A stretch of DNA of 64,000 bases from Zunongwangia mangrovi (GCF_900112105.1 NZ_FOKV01000003.1:417285-481284); one strand, 5' to 3'; counted from the first letter of the stretch, positions 46,801 through 55,626 are shown. Notes: generated from the sequence alone by a model not told the origin. Program-made: numbers and translations.

Positions 46801-48544
46801 ATTATTAGATTTAATTAATGACATTCTTGATTTCTCTAAGATCGAAGCTGGTAAATTAGAACTTAGCGTAGAAAAAGTAAACCTAATTGAGCTTTGTGGT
46901 CAAACTGTAGATGTAGTAAAACATAAGGCACATGAAAAAGGCCTTGAAGTTTTATTGAATATTAGCCCAGATGTAGATAGGTATATCTATGGAGATTCTG
47001 TTAGGATCCGCCAGATTTTAACCAACCTGTTAGGAAATTCGGTCAAGTTCACCAATCAAGGTGAAATAGAGCTAAGAATCGAAGCAGGGGAGATTAACCA
47101 GGAAAATAAAAGAGAATATACATTTATTGTTAGAGACACAGGGATAGGAATAGCACCGCAAAATTTAGAGCGAATATTTAAAGCCTTTGATCAGGAAGAT
47201 GCCAGTACCACAAGAAAATATGGAGGAACCGGTTTAGGACTTACCATCTCTAATAAGTTACTGTATTTAATGGACAGTAAATTGAATCTTAGTAGCGAGT
47301 TAGGTGTTGGTTCTACTTTTTCATTCAAGGTCTGTTTTGAATCTGAAGGAGGAGAGTCTTTCTTAAGTGACAATCTTGGGAAGATTAAAGATGTCTTGGT
47401 GATCGATGATAATTACAATAATCAGGTCATCTTAAAGGAAATGTTGGCGATGGAAGATATAAACTGCGATGCAGTTTCTAATGCCATAGAAGCACTTAAT
47501 GTCTTAGAGAAGGAAAATAAATATCAGCTGGCCATTGTAGATTACAATATGCCATACATGACAGGGATCGATTTTATAGCCCACCTTAGAAATGATTTAA
47601 AAGTAGATGCAGAACAATTACCTTTAATCCTTTTACATAGTTCTGCTGAAGAAGAAAAACTGGGTAAATCCTGCGAAGAACTTAATGTACAGTTTAATAT
47701 TACCAAGCCAATTAAAATAGATCAATTATTTGGCATGTTAAACCAGATACAGGCTCCATTAAAAAATATTGAAGAAAATACTGTAGATGTGGTGACAGAA
47801 AAGACTTTTGAAGATAAATTTAGGATCTTAGTGGCAGAAGATAATCCGGTAAATAAATTCTTAGCGAAAACTATTCTTACCAAAGCAGTGCCTAATGCCG
47901 AGATTTTTGAAGTTGAAAATGGATTGGATGCGGTTGCGTTTTACAAAGTAAATCCAATAGATATCATTTTCATGGATATTCAGATGCCAATAATGAGTGG
48001 TTTTGAGGCTTCAGAAGAGATTAGAAAGTTCGAAGCCGAACAAAATAACGGGAACCACATACCCATCGTTGCTTTAACAGCCAGAACGATAAAAGGAGAA
48101 AAGGACAGGTGTCTTGAAGCCGGTATGGACGATTATATTACAAAGCCTGTAGTTTTTGAGACCATAAAATCTGTAATTGAAGAATTTTTATTGAATAAAA
48201 ATGACGACCTGGAGAATACTAGCAGTCTCCAGCACTTTGATAAACAAAAACTACTGGAAAAGTTCGATTACGATAAAAATACATACAACCAGTTAATACA
48301 GATCGTAAAACAAAGTTTAGACGATTATCCAAAACAATTAAGAAGACAAATAGAGCATCGTGATCTAGAAGGGATAAATAAGCTTGGTCACAAAATAAAA
48401 GGCTCTGCGCAGAATTGTTGTTTTTATAAATTGGAGTATCTTGCAGCAAAATTAGAAGAATTTAACCTATTTAAAGAATCTCTATTACTAGATTTAGAAA
48501 AAGAGATCGAAGCAGAAATAAATTTATTAAAAGATAGCATATAA
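43841..48544 (+). CDS. Giant PAS hybrid histidine kinase with two receivers and Hpt
   Basis: A 1567-residue soluble sensor. An N-terminal PAS-like region (1-130) precedes six PAS/PAC modules at about 155-265, 275-395, 400-525, 535-665, 670-795 and 800-925. The HisKA H-box is SHEIRTPLNG (H949), and the HATPase (about 1055-1170) has DTGIGIA and GGTGLGL. Receiver 1 has D1234 (VDYNMP) and receiver 2 has D1379 (MDIQMP). A C-terminal Hpt domain has H1517 in LGHKIKGSA. It thus holds a complete His-Asp-His relay. The genes downstream (pseudo-receiver/Hpt, receiver, HEAT, GT2) run in the same direction with short gaps, so this kinase probably controls polysaccharide synthesis through them. The ligand for the PAS domains is unknown. 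Confidence 0.93.
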   Translation: MALHFKDLHAEFKNLIAENANLISWFGEHIFECIWFVDIAEEAFWGNFEKVSGNKKILDFEHLSELHNEEVSFLQFTQDFIVSKEKDKHIDFYSPDIEAKKWRFHFKKMRCGACGEKDYVFILQQYIPFKEKYLSLHDENSYLKKLNEVFDKTNEIASVGGWMVDIVNSKVLWTKVTKAIHEVDDDYEPNVPDGINFYLEGENRERITRIFTKAVEEGSSFMDDFEILSAKGNKKWVKVFGNAETEDGKTVRVYGAFQDITEQKLQDFQLQTTQSRFQGIFDTSPLGIILVEPVTNKVFHANKAAIDLFGYNDSSLEDIYKLSLKDVIHEDDLEMAATKRKKLIEGDFDSYRIERRFHKKDGTIIWVQSFTSLLRNEDGTPKLIITQVEDITARRALEAESYKNASQFKSAFDYSPNGMALVSLNGQWINVNRNLSKMIGYTNDELMQMSFMDVTYSEDLDKDLSLLNKLLAGEIDTYSMEKRYIHKEGYLLWGLLTVSLLKDESGKPIYFISQINDITAAKEAQENINKGFRELQNLMEATTQVSIIESDLNGVIKKFNRGAENFFGYKAKDVIDKEKVFILHDQEEIKQREIELSERYGREIKGFDVFTTGPKVKEYESLEWTYIRKNGERFPVQLVVTAIKNAQNEITGYVGVATDISQLKAIQEELKQSEQRWQFALEGSGDGIWDWFIDSNTQFLSKRAKEMLGFDESDELSDVEEWDQRIHPNDREKSEKALEDYFNGNVSVYHIEKRIKCKDGEYKWILDRGKVTDWTEDKKPLRMIGTQSDITDRKIAERKIKQNEARFRSLYELSPIGIGLIDVENGTFVEANQSLIASSGYTKEEFTGMSYRKITPKEFIPLAQDRFGKVVLNGKVEPFEKNFIKKDGTIYPALVNGAKIKDSNGRDIILATIQDITKRKDMENSLVEAKLKAEAASKSKSEFLANMSHEIRTPLNGVIGFTDLLMKTELNASQKQYMETVYNSANTLLDLINDILDFSKIEAGKLELSVEKVNLIELCGQTVDVVKHKAHEKGLEVLLNISPDVDRYIYGDSVRIRQILTNLLGNSVKFTNQGEIELRIEAGEINQENKREYTFIVRDTGIGIAPQNLERIFKAFDQEDASTTRKYGGTGLGLTISNKLLYLMDSKLNLSSELGVGSTFSFKVCFESEGGESFLSDNLGKIKDVLVIDDNYNNQVILKEMLAMEDINCDAVSNAIEALNVLEKENKYQLAIVDYNMPYMTGIDFIAHLRNDLKVDAEQLPLILLHSSAEEEKLGKSCEELNVQFNITKPIKIDQLFGMLNQIQAPLKNIEENTVDVVTEKTFEDKFRILVAEDNPVNKFLAKTILTKAVPNAEIFEVENGLDAVAFYKVNPIDIIFMDIQMPIMSGFEASEEIRKFEAEQNNGNHIPIVALTARTIKGEKDRCLEAGMDDYITKPVVFETIKSVIEEFLLNKNDDLENTSSLQHFDKQKLLEKFDYDKNTYNQLIQIVKQSLDDYPKQLRRQIEHRDLEGINKLGHKIKGSAQNCCFYKLEYLAAKLEEFNLFKESLLLDLEKEIEAEINLLKDSI

Positions 48545-48603
48545 TAATAGAACTATTTTTTTATAGAAATTTTGCAGGTTATTAGCCCTAAATCGCCTAC
48601 AAA

Positions 48604-49356
48604 ATGGAAGAGCAGTCAAAAGAATTGGCAAACTTACATGGTATTTTGATCGTGCATAAAGATTACGATCAGATTTCCCAGCTCTCTCTTTATTTAAAAG
48701 AGCAGGGGTATTATTGCGATCACGCAAAGTCTGGCTTAGAGGCCATTAAAAAGTTCGAAACCGAAGACGGTTTTAAGACATTGATCATTCAGGAAAATAA
48801 CATTCCTTTAAATGCCTACAAAACGATCGATTACATTAAAACCGAACTTAATAAAAATCCGTATAGTATAGTTTTACAGGAGTCTGAAGGAACAGAGATT
48901 GTTGCTTCACAAAAATTGGTTCCCGTAGATCAATTCTATGTACTGGGAGACGATATTAATATCTTACTACAGCATATTAAAAATCAGGACGAAGAAGACT
49001 TAAATGTTGAACAATCTCCCTACTATTCGATCGATTATTTGAAAGAAATATCAGATAATAATAAAGAGTTCATTGAGGAGTCCTTACAACTTTTTTCTGT
49101 ATCTGTTGCAAAAGATATAGGAGAGTTGTATCTTAAGGTTAAAGCTAAGGATTACGAAGAAATTCGTAAGATAGCACACAAAATAAAACCTTCGTTTGCG
49201 ATGGTAGAAAATTTCAAAGGAGTAGAACTTTGTGACGAAATAACCTATAAAGCAAAAGAAGAGGATTTTAAAAAGCTAATAAAAGAATTATTTACTGAAT
49301 TTGCAGAAATTCAGAATGCATTAAAGAGAGATTACCCCAATCTAAACCTACAATAA
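48604..49356 (+). CDS. Degenerate receiver plus Hpt phosphotransfer protein
   Basis: A 250-residue protein. Residues 12-130 have a receiver-like fold, but the acidic pair is replaced by HKD at residues 18-20 and the acceptor aspartate position reads IIQENN (Q63/E64). It should not be phosphorylated normally. Residues about 145-245 form an Hpt domain with H192 in IAHKIKPS. It is 60 bp after the hybrid kinase, and its stop overlaps the start of the next receiver gene (TAATG at 49354-49358). It most likely passes phosphate between the hybrid kinase and the lone receiver. Confidence 0.8.
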   Translation: MEEQSKELANLHGILIVHKDYDQISQLSLYLKEQGYYCDHAKSGLEAIKKFETEDGFKTLIIQENNIPLNAYKTIDYIKTELNKNPYSIVLQESEGTEIVASQKLVPVDQFYVLGDDINILLQHIKNQDEEDLNVEQSPYYSIDYLKEISDNNKEFIEESLQLFSVSVAKDIGELYLKVKAKDYEEIRKIAHKIKPSFAMVENFKGVELCDEITYKAKEEDFKKLIKELFTEFAEIQNALKRDYPNLNLQ

Positions 49357-49712
49357 TGAAGAAGATTTTAGTTATAGAAGATAACGCAATGGTCATAAAA
49401 TCTCTTCAATTTAAGCTTACGAAAGATGGCTATAATGTGATTATCGCGCCAGATGGAAGAGAAGCAATGAAGCTTTTAAAAGAAGACGAATATGATCTTA
49501 TTCTAACAGATCTTAACCTTCCTTTTGTTACAGGGAACGAACTTATAGCGTACGTAAAAGAAAATTTATCTGCGGTTCCCATCATTGTTTTATCGACATC
49601 TACACAAGAAAGTATTATAATGGATGCTTTTAATATGGGCGTAGAAGATTTTATAACAAAGCCATTTAGTCCTAATGAATTATCATTAAGAGTGAGAAGA
49701 CTTCTTTCTTAA
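49356..49712 (+). CDS. Single-domain response regulator
   Basis: A 118-residue receiver of the OmpR-type sequence class with no output domain. Acidic residues E8/D9, phospho-acceptor D52 in LTDLNLP, S80/T81 in VLSTST and K102 in TKPFSP are all in place. The start overlaps the stop of the Hpt gene by one base. It ends 55 bp before the HEAT-repeat gene, making it the probable allosteric switch for the HEAT/GT2 pair. Confidence 0.9.
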   Translation: MKKILVIEDNAMVIKSLQFKLTKDGYNVIIAPDGREAMKLLKEDEYDLILTDLNLPFVTGNELIAYVKENLSAVPIIVLSTSTQESIIMDAFNMGVEDFITKPFSPNELSLRVRRLLS

Positions 49713-49766
49713 ATAGTTAAGTTTTAAGGTGTTGTGGTAATTGCTTTATGATTTTAAAGATCATAT

Positions 49767-50852
49767 ATGGCAGTTGTTTTTTCCATAGATTTACAGTGGA
49801 TATTTGGGTATTTTCCCGACGATCTCCCTTTTGTAATAATGGTAAATATTATGATGACGATAATCTTTTTCGTTTTTGCCGTTCTATTTGTTGGCTTTAT
49901 TATTTTACTTAGACTTTATAAGATATTCAGAAATCGAAAAAAAGAAGAACAGCGTTTACTTCTAGAAGATATCTTAAATAATTTTCTTTTCGACGAGGAG
50001 TTTGATAGTGAGAATGAACTCAGGAAATTTCGTAATGAGCATTTAAACACGCCCTTAGAAATTAAGATTACGATCAAAGAGATATTACTTTTCCATAGCA
50101 ATATTAAAGGAGAGTCGGCTACGCAATTAAGAGATCTTTTTTTACAATGGAATTTAGACGAATTCTGTAAAAAACAACTGGCAGCACGAGCCTGGTATAG
50201 TAAGTCTAGAGCATTATTTAGTCTGTCTGAAATGCTTATTCTGGTAGAATTAGAAAAGATACGACCATTGTTAAATCATCGTCAGGATGAGGTTAGACAG
50301 CAGGCACAGTTATACTTTATCAAATTAGCCGAAAACGACCCTTTAGAATTTTTGGATCATTTAGATAAGCCTTTAACTTTATGGGAAGAGATCTTTATTG
50401 AAGATGCTCTAAAAAATGAATATCATGGGAAAATACCAGATTTCTCTAAATTACTTCAAGCTTCACAAAATAGCGTTGTTGAATTTGGGATAAGAATGAT
50501 CGCTAAATTTAATCAGTTCGAGAATATTTCAGAGCTTTTACCTCTATTGGACCATAATTCAGAAGAAGTAAGATGTGAAGCTGTGCGATCACTGAGTGCT
50601 TTAGAACATCAGGAAGTTATAGATACCTTAATTTCTATATTTGGTAAAGAAACAAATCTTGTAAAAAAGACTATATTAGATGCAATAAAGCATTTGGGCA
50701 GTTATAATGATTTGATCATGCTTAAAGATAAAATTCAGGATCACGAGTGGGATCTTAAAATCAAATATTACGGCATCGCTCAAAATTTTTTACCCGAGCA
50801 AAGACAAGAGATCTATAACCAATACGAAAAAGAAAAAGCATTATTGCTGTAA
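49767..50852 (+). CDS. Membrane-anchored HEAT-repeat protein
   Basis: A 361-residue protein with one strong transmembrane segment at about residues 22-50 after a short hydrophobic N-terminus. A basic stretch (RLYKIFRNRKKEE) marks the cytoplasmic side. The rest is alpha-helical with HEAT-like repeats, seen as LLNHRQDEVRQQAQ near 175 and LLDHNSEEVRCEAVRSLSAL near 270. Such repeats are protein-binding scaffolds. Its stop is directly followed by the ATG of the glycosyltransferase, so the two are translationally coupled and probably form a complex whose activity the preceding receiver could tune. Confidence 0.82.
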   Translation: MAVVFSIDLQWIFGYFPDDLPFVIMVNIMMTIIFFVFAVLFVGFIILLRLYKIFRNRKKEEQRLLLEDILNNFLFDEEFDSENELRKFRNEHLNTPLEIKITIKEILLFHSNIKGESATQLRDLFLQWNLDEFCKKQLAARAWYSKSRALFSLSEMLILVELEKIRPLLNHRQDEVRQQAQLYFIKLAENDPLEFLDHLDKPLTLWEEIFIEDALKNEYHGKIPDFSKLLQASQNSVVEFGIRMIAKFNQFENISELLPLLDHNSEEVRCEAVRSLSALEHQEVIDTLISIFGKETNLVKKTILDAIKHLGSYNDLIMLKDKIQDHEWDLKIKYYGIAQNFLPEQRQEIYNQYEKEKALLL

Positions 50853-52280
50853 ATGGGTATTACCTTCGACGACATTGCAGATATCGCCAGTTGGCTTTTT
50901 TTAGTGTACGGTATTCTAATTTGCCTAGGCTATTTATTCTCCGCTATATTTTCGATTTTTGAAATTAGAGATTATAAACGCTCTAATAATTACAGAGATG
51001 AAATTGCATTGCTACAAGCTTCAGAACTACCTCCAGTTTCTATATTAGCGCCCGCGTACAATGAAGGACTTAACATTGTTGAAAATGTAAGGTCACTTCT
51101 CACCATCAATTACCCAAACTTCGAGATCGTGATCATTAACGATGGGAGTAAGGACGATACAATGCAGCGTCTAATCGATGAATATGATCTTGAAAAACAG
51201 GATTATTTATTTCATTACTTTATCAAAACCAAAACAATTCGTGGTGTCTATAAATCAAAGAATACTGCATTTAAAAATTTGCTGGTTATCGATAAGGAGA
51301 ACGGCGGAAAAGCAGATGCTTTAAATACCGGGATCAATGTTTGTAGCAACGATATTATTTGTTGTATTGATGTAGATTGTATTCTGGAATACGATGCAAT
51401 GCTTAAGCTTATAAAGCCATTCCTTAATAATAGAAAAAAAGTAATTGCTTCAGGTGGCGTTATTCGTGTAGCTAATAGTTGTGTGATCGAAGATGGTAGA
51501 ATTTTAGAAGTACGTTTACCCGAAAAATTTGTCGCCAGGGTTCAGGTTATCGAATACTTTAGGGCATTTTTAATGGGAAGAATGGCCTGGTCTCGTGTCG
51601 ATGGATTACTCTTAATTTCGGGCGCTTTTGGAATGTTCGATAAACAGATAGCGATAGAAGCCGGTGGTTACAATCATAATACGGTAGGAGAGGATATGGA
51701 GCTCTTAGTGCGTATGCGCCGTATGATGCGCGAAAAAAATATTCCTTATAAAGTCGGTTTTGTACCCGATCCATTATGTTGGACAGAAGTTCCACAAAGT
51801 TGGGAGATATTAAAAAGACAGCGTAATCGTTGGACGAGAGGAACCGCAGAAACCTTGCTTTTGCATAAAAAAATGATCTTTAACCCCAAATACGGTGTAT
51901 TGGGATTATTATCTACACCGTTTTGGTTATTCTTTGAATGGATGGCTCCAATAATAGAATTTTCAGGAACTATATTTTTTATTTTCCTGCTTTGGAATGG
52001 CCTCATCAGCTGGAAGTTTTTCTTTACTTTTCTATTTGTGGTTTATGCTTTTGCAGTACTATTTTCGATCACTGCATTATTTTTTGAAGAATACAGTTTT
52101 CAGCAATATAAAAAGCCGAAGTATATTTTTAAATTGATAGGGACTGCCTTTTTAGAACCTATCGTATATCATCCTTTCGTGATGTGGGCTGCAGTTCGTG
52201 GAAACTGGGATCTTATAATTGGTAAAAAGAGTTGGGGAGAAATGACCAGAACAGGCCTTTCTAATTCATCAAAAAAATAA
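50853..52280 (+). CDS. Processive GT2 glycosyltransferase (PgaC/BcsA-like)
   Basis: A 475-residue inner-membrane glycosyltransferase. One N-terminal transmembrane segment (about 13-37) precedes a GT-A domain with SILAPAYNEG, the nucleotide-binding NDGSKDD, the DVDC metal motif, GEDMEL and QRNRW, the QxxRW hallmark of processive synthases. Three to four C-terminal helices would form the export channel. This pattern makes beta-linked polymers such as PNAG or cellulose, but the sugar is not predictable. The HEAT protein precedes it with no gap. No outer-membrane exporter or deacetylase gene follows. Confidence 0.9.
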   Translation: MGITFDDIADIASWLFLVYGILICLGYLFSAIFSIFEIRDYKRSNNYRDEIALLQASELPPVSILAPAYNEGLNIVENVRSLLTINYPNFEIVIINDGSKDDTMQRLIDEYDLEKQDYLFHYFIKTKTIRGVYKSKNTAFKNLLVIDKENGGKADALNTGINVCSNDIICCIDVDCILEYDAMLKLIKPFLNNRKKVIASGGVIRVANSCVIEDGRILEVRLPEKFVARVQVIEYFRAFLMGRMAWSRVDGLLLISGAFGMFDKQIAIEAGGYNHNTVGEDMELLVRMRRMMREKNIPYKVGFVPDPLCWTEVPQSWEILKRQRNRWTRGTAETLLLHKKMIFNPKYGVLGLLSTPFWLFFEWMAPIIEFSGTIFFIFLLWNGLISWKFFFTFLFVVYAFAVLFSITALFFEEYSFQQYKKPKYIFKLIGTAFLEPIVYHPFVMWAAVRGNWDLIIGKKSWGEMTRTGLSNSSKK

Positions 52281-52309
52281 GATTTGATAGTTTTATTAGT
52301 TATCGAAAA

Positions 52310-52336
52310 TCTATAAAATTCGATCGATTTTATAGA
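52310..52336. terminator. Bidirectional AT-rich hairpin between GT2 and Crp genes
   Basis: TCTATAAAAT (52310-52319) and ATTTTATAGA (52327-52336) pair around a 7-nt loop. The site lies between convergent genes and can fold on either strand. There is only a short A/T tail, so it is a moderate terminator candidate. Confidence 0.5.
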
Positions 52337-52359
52337 AAATCAATTAGAAGTTTTCAATT

Positions 52360-53061
52360 TTAAAAGCCGCTAATCATATCTTCAAGGCCTCTCTTATCAT
52401 CAATTTTGGTCTTTTTCCCTTTAGTAGTAATTAAACCATCTTTTTTAAGATCAGCAATCAATCGAATACAACTTTCGGTTGCTGTTCCCACAACATTTGC
52501 CAGATCTTCTCGGCTAAGATTCACCGATAAAAATCCTTCATCATCGGTTCCAAAATTGGTTTCAAGATAAAGTAGAGCTTCAGCAATACGCTGTTTTACG
52601 TTGTGCTGAGACATATTCACGATAAAATTATCAGACTCCCTAAGATCTGATGCCATGATTTTCAATAAATTCCGAGTAAATTCTGGATTCTCGTTTATTT
52701 TATCAATAATTAACTGCTTAGGGATATAACACATCGATGTGTCGTTAAGCGCAGTGGCGCTCAGGTTGGTTTGCTCGTCTGCAACAACAGATCGCTGACC
52801 CAAGATTTCACCTTTTTTCGCGATCTTTACGATTTGATGCTTTCCGTTTTCGCTAAGTTTCGAAAGTTTCGATGCACCATCGCGAACACAAAAAACACCG
52901 TTCAATTTCTCACCCTCTTTAAAGATCTGCTCACCTTTTTTAAAATCTTTGGTAATCTTATTATCCGAAATAACTTTTAATTCATCTTTACTAAAAGCTT
53001 TTAATGCATTAAACTGTCTAATGATACAACTTTCGCACCTTGTTTTTTCCGGGGTTTTCAT
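52360..53061 (-). CDS. Crp/Fnr-family regulator divergent from cbb3 operon
   Basis: A 233-residue transcription factor. It has a cyclic-nucleotide-binding-type beta domain (about 25-140) and a C-terminal winged helix with recognition sequence SREDLANVVGTATESCIRLI (about 180-199). The N-terminus carries CESC (C9, C12), and there are two more cysteines near 57 and 111. This is fewer N-terminal cysteines than E. coli FNR (CX2CX5C), so an iron-sulfur cluster is possible but not assured. It is divergent from the cco operon with a TGAT-N4-ATCA box between, so it probably senses oxygen or redox state and controls the oxidase genes and itself. Confidence 0.88.
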   Translation of the reverse strand: MKTPEKTRCESCIIRQFNALKAFSKDELKVISDNKITKDFKKGEQIFKEGEKLNGVFCVRDGASKLSKLSENGKHQIVKIAKKGEILGQRSVVADEQTNLSATALNDTSMCYIPKQLIIDKINENPEFTRNLLKIMASDLRESDNFIVNMSQHNVKQRIAEALLYLETNFGTDDEGFLSVNLSREDLANVVGTATESCIRLIADLKKDGLITTKGKKTKIDDKRGLEDMISGF

Positions 53062-53119
53062 ACTGAAGCTTCGGGTATTGGTTACTTTTTGGAATTACAA
53101 AGGTAAACATTTAAGTCAA

Positions 53120-53133
53120 CTGATATTTATCAT
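53120..53133. promoter_or_regulatory. FNR-type binding box
   Basis: CTGATATTTATCAT contains the core TGAT-N4-ATCA of the FNR consensus TTGAT-N4-ATCAA. It is centred 58 bp before the regulator ATG and about 61 bp before ccoI. If the -7 element at 53156 is used, the box sits near -43, the class II activator position. Confidence 0.62.
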
Positions 53134-53155
53134 ATTTTAATTTCTATAAGTGGCG

Positions 53156-53163
53156 AATCTTTG
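53156..53163 (+). promoter_or_regulatory. Candidate -7 element of the cbb3 operon
   Basis: AATCTTTG matches 7 of 8 positions of TAnnTTTG. It lies 24 bp before the ccoI ATG and 23 bp after the FNR-type box. No -33 TTTG is seen, as expected for an activator-dependent promoter. Confidence 0.42.
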
Positions 53164-53187
53164 CATTACGGTTAAGTTGTGCAAATT

Positions 53188-55626
53188 ATGAAATTATGTT
53201 ACCACTGTGGCGAGGCTTGTAAGAGCGACTCTCTTGTTTTTGATGAGAAAGATTTTTGCTGTAATGGATGCAAAACGGTTTATGAAATTTTAAGTAGCAA
53301 TGATCTCGATTATTATTACGCTCTTGACAATCGCCCTGGAATCTCTCCTAAAACTCAATTAGGGAAATTCGATTTTCTTAAGAATGACGAGATTGTAGAA
53401 AAACTGCTTGAATTTAAAAGTAAGGAAGTTTGTATCGTAAATCTTCTTATTCCAGAAATCCATTGTAGTTCCTGTATCTGGGTGTTAGAAAATCTCTCTA
53501 AACTGCACCCGGGAATCAAAACTTCTCAGGTTAATTTTCCTGAAAAAACCTTAAGAATTCATTTTTCTGCGGAAAAAATTACGTTTTCCCAGTTGGTTGA
53601 ATTGCTCTGCAAACTTGGCTACGAACCCTATATTTCTCTTTCTGATAGTGATAAAAAAGAAAAGAACATCGACCGAAGTTTAATCTACAAGCTTGGTGTT
53701 GCCGGTTTCGCTTTTGGCAATATCATGTTTTTATCTTTTCCTGAATATTTTGAAGTTAAAGAATTTTGGCTGGATCAATTTAAATATGTTTTTCGCTGGT
53801 TAATGTTCGCGTTTAGTTTGCCGGTGGTGTTTTATTCGGCCAGCACTTATTTTATTTCTGCTTTTAAAGGGTTAAAATCTGGAATTCTAAATATCGATGT
53901 TCCCATTGCATTGGGAATTACCGTACTATTTTTAAGAAGCACTTTTGAAGTTGTTTTTGATCTGGGAACCGGTTTTTTTGATAGTCTTTCTGGTTTGGTA
54001 TTCTTCTTATTGCTAGGGAGGTTTTTTCAGCAAAAAACTTATTCCTACCTCTCTTTTGAGCGTGACTATAAATCTTATTTTCCAATTGGGATTACAAGAA
54101 TTAATCATCCAAATACCCAAAATCAAAATGAAGAACAGGTAGAAGTTTATAAGCTCAGAAAAGGCGATAAAATTCTTATTCGTAATAATGAACTCATTCC
54201 TGTAGATGCAAAATTGCTTGAAGGTGATGCTTTGATCGATTATAGTTTTGTAACAGGAGAAGCGGTGCCGGTTTCTATTAAAAAAGCCGATAAAATCTAT
54301 GCCGGAGGAAAACAAACAGCAGGATTACTTCAGGTTGAAGTTCTAAAACCTGTAGAACAATCTTATCTCACGCAGTTATGGAATAACGAGGTTTTCGATA
54401 AGAATTTTAAAGGAAGCTTTCAGGATCTTACCAATAAAATAAGTGGATATTTTACAAAAGCGATCTTAAGTATATCGATTTTGGCCACAATTGCCTGGTA
54501 CTTTATCGATCCTTCGATGATGCCAAAGGTTTTTACGGCCGTACTAATTATTGCCTGCCCGTGTGCATTGGCTTTGGCTGCGCCGTTTACTTTAGGAAAT
54601 TTACTCCGAATCTTCGGTCAGCATAAATTCTATTTAAAAGAAGCTAATATCATCGAAAAAATGGCCAATATCGATGCGGTGGTTTTCGATAAAACAGGAA
54701 CGCTTACTTCAACCAAACGAAATATCATTACCTACGAGGGCGATTTGCTTTCCGAAGAAGAAAAATCGCTGCTAAATAGCACTTTAAGAGCTTCTAATCA
54801 TCCATTAAGTAGATCACTTTATGAGATTTTAGAACAAAATGATATTAAAACGCTCGATTATTTTACTGAAGAGGTTGGGAAAGGAATGGCAGCTTCTGCA
54901 AACCGAAATTCGATAAAAATAGGCGCTTTTAAATATGTTGCTGAAAATAACGAATTAGAGCAGGATGTATTAAATCAAACTGCGGTACATATTAGTACCA
55001 ACAATCATTATAAAGGACGCTATATATTAAAAAATGAATATCGTGAGAATGTCACGCAATTATTTAAAGAATTAGGCCAAAACAAGCAATTATTTGTGCT
55101 TTCTGGGGATAACGATGGTGAACGAAAAAGCCTTGAAAAATTATTACCGTTAAGCACCAAAATGAGCTTTAACCAAAAGCCTCAGGATAAATTGCAGTTT
55201 ATTAAAAAACTTCAGGAAGAAGGAAAATCTGTAATGATGATTGGGGATGGGTTAAACGATGCCGGTGCATTAAAACAGAGTGATGTTGGGGTAGTAATTT
55301 CAGAAAACATTAACGTTTTTTCGCCAGCCTGTGATGCCATTTTAGATGCTTCGGTCTTTGGTAAGATTGGTCAGTTTTTTAGCCTCGCCAACAGTGGTCA
55401 TCGCATTATAAAATTCAGCTTTTTACTATCTCTTTTTTATAATCTAATAGGTCTTGGATTTGCAGTTACCGGGCATCTGTCGCCTATCGTTGCTGCTATT
55501 TTAATGCCTTTAAGTTCCATTAGTATTGTGGCGTTTACCACGGTAAGTTCACAATATTCAGCGAAAAGAATTTTAAAAAAGGATGCTAAAAATATACAAT
55601 ATCAAGCAGAACTTAATTATCAGTAA
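53188..55626 (+). CDS. ccoI: Copper P1B-ATPase for cbb3 oxidase assembly
   Basis: An 812-residue P-type ATPase that exports copper for the binuclear centre of cbb3 oxidase. ATG 53188 is used; GTG 53179 would add three residues. The N-terminus has the CcoI-type cysteine cluster CYHCGEAC and CCNGC, then an HMA domain with HCSSCIW (about residues 96-102). Eight transmembrane helices include the CPC metal site ACPCALALA. The catalytic core shows TGEAVP, DKTGTLT (phospho-Asp), and GDGLNDAGAL. It is the first gene of the cco operon, just behind the FNR-type box. Confidence 0.95.
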   Translation: MKLCYHCGEACKSDSLVFDEKDFCCNGCKTVYEILSSNDLDYYYALDNRPGISPKTQLGKFDFLKNDEIVEKLLEFKSKEVCIVNLLIPEIHCSSCIWVLENLSKLHPGIKTSQVNFPEKTLRIHFSAEKITFSQLVELLCKLGYEPYISLSDSDKKEKNIDRSLIYKLGVAGFAFGNIMFLSFPEYFEVKEFWLDQFKYVFRWLMFAFSLPVVFYSASTYFISAFKGLKSGILNIDVPIALGITVLFLRSTFEVVFDLGTGFFDSLSGLVFFLLLGRFFQQKTYSYLSFERDYKSYFPIGITRINHPNTQNQNEEQVEVYKLRKGDKILIRNNELIPVDAKLLEGDALIDYSFVTGEAVPVSIKKADKIYAGGKQTAGLLQVEVLKPVEQSYLTQLWNNEVFDKNFKGSFQDLTNKISGYFTKAILSISILATIAWYFIDPSMMPKVFTAVLIIACPCALALAAPFTLGNLLRIFGQHKFYLKEANIIEKMANIDAVVFDKTGTLTSTKRNIITYEGDLLSEEEKSLLNSTLRASNHPLSRSLYEILEQNDIKTLDYFTEEVGKGMAASANRNSIKIGAFKYVAENNELEQDVLNQTAVHISTNNHYKGRYILKNEYRENVTQLFKELGQNKQLFVLSGDNDGERKSLEKLLPLSTKMSFNQKPQDKLQFIKKLQEEGKSVMMIGDGLNDAGALKQSDVGVVISENINVFSPACDAILDASVFGKIGQFFSLANSGHRIIKFSFLLSLFYNLIGLGFAVTGHLSPIVAAILMPLSSISIVAFTTVSSQYSAKRILKKDAKNIQYQAELNYQ

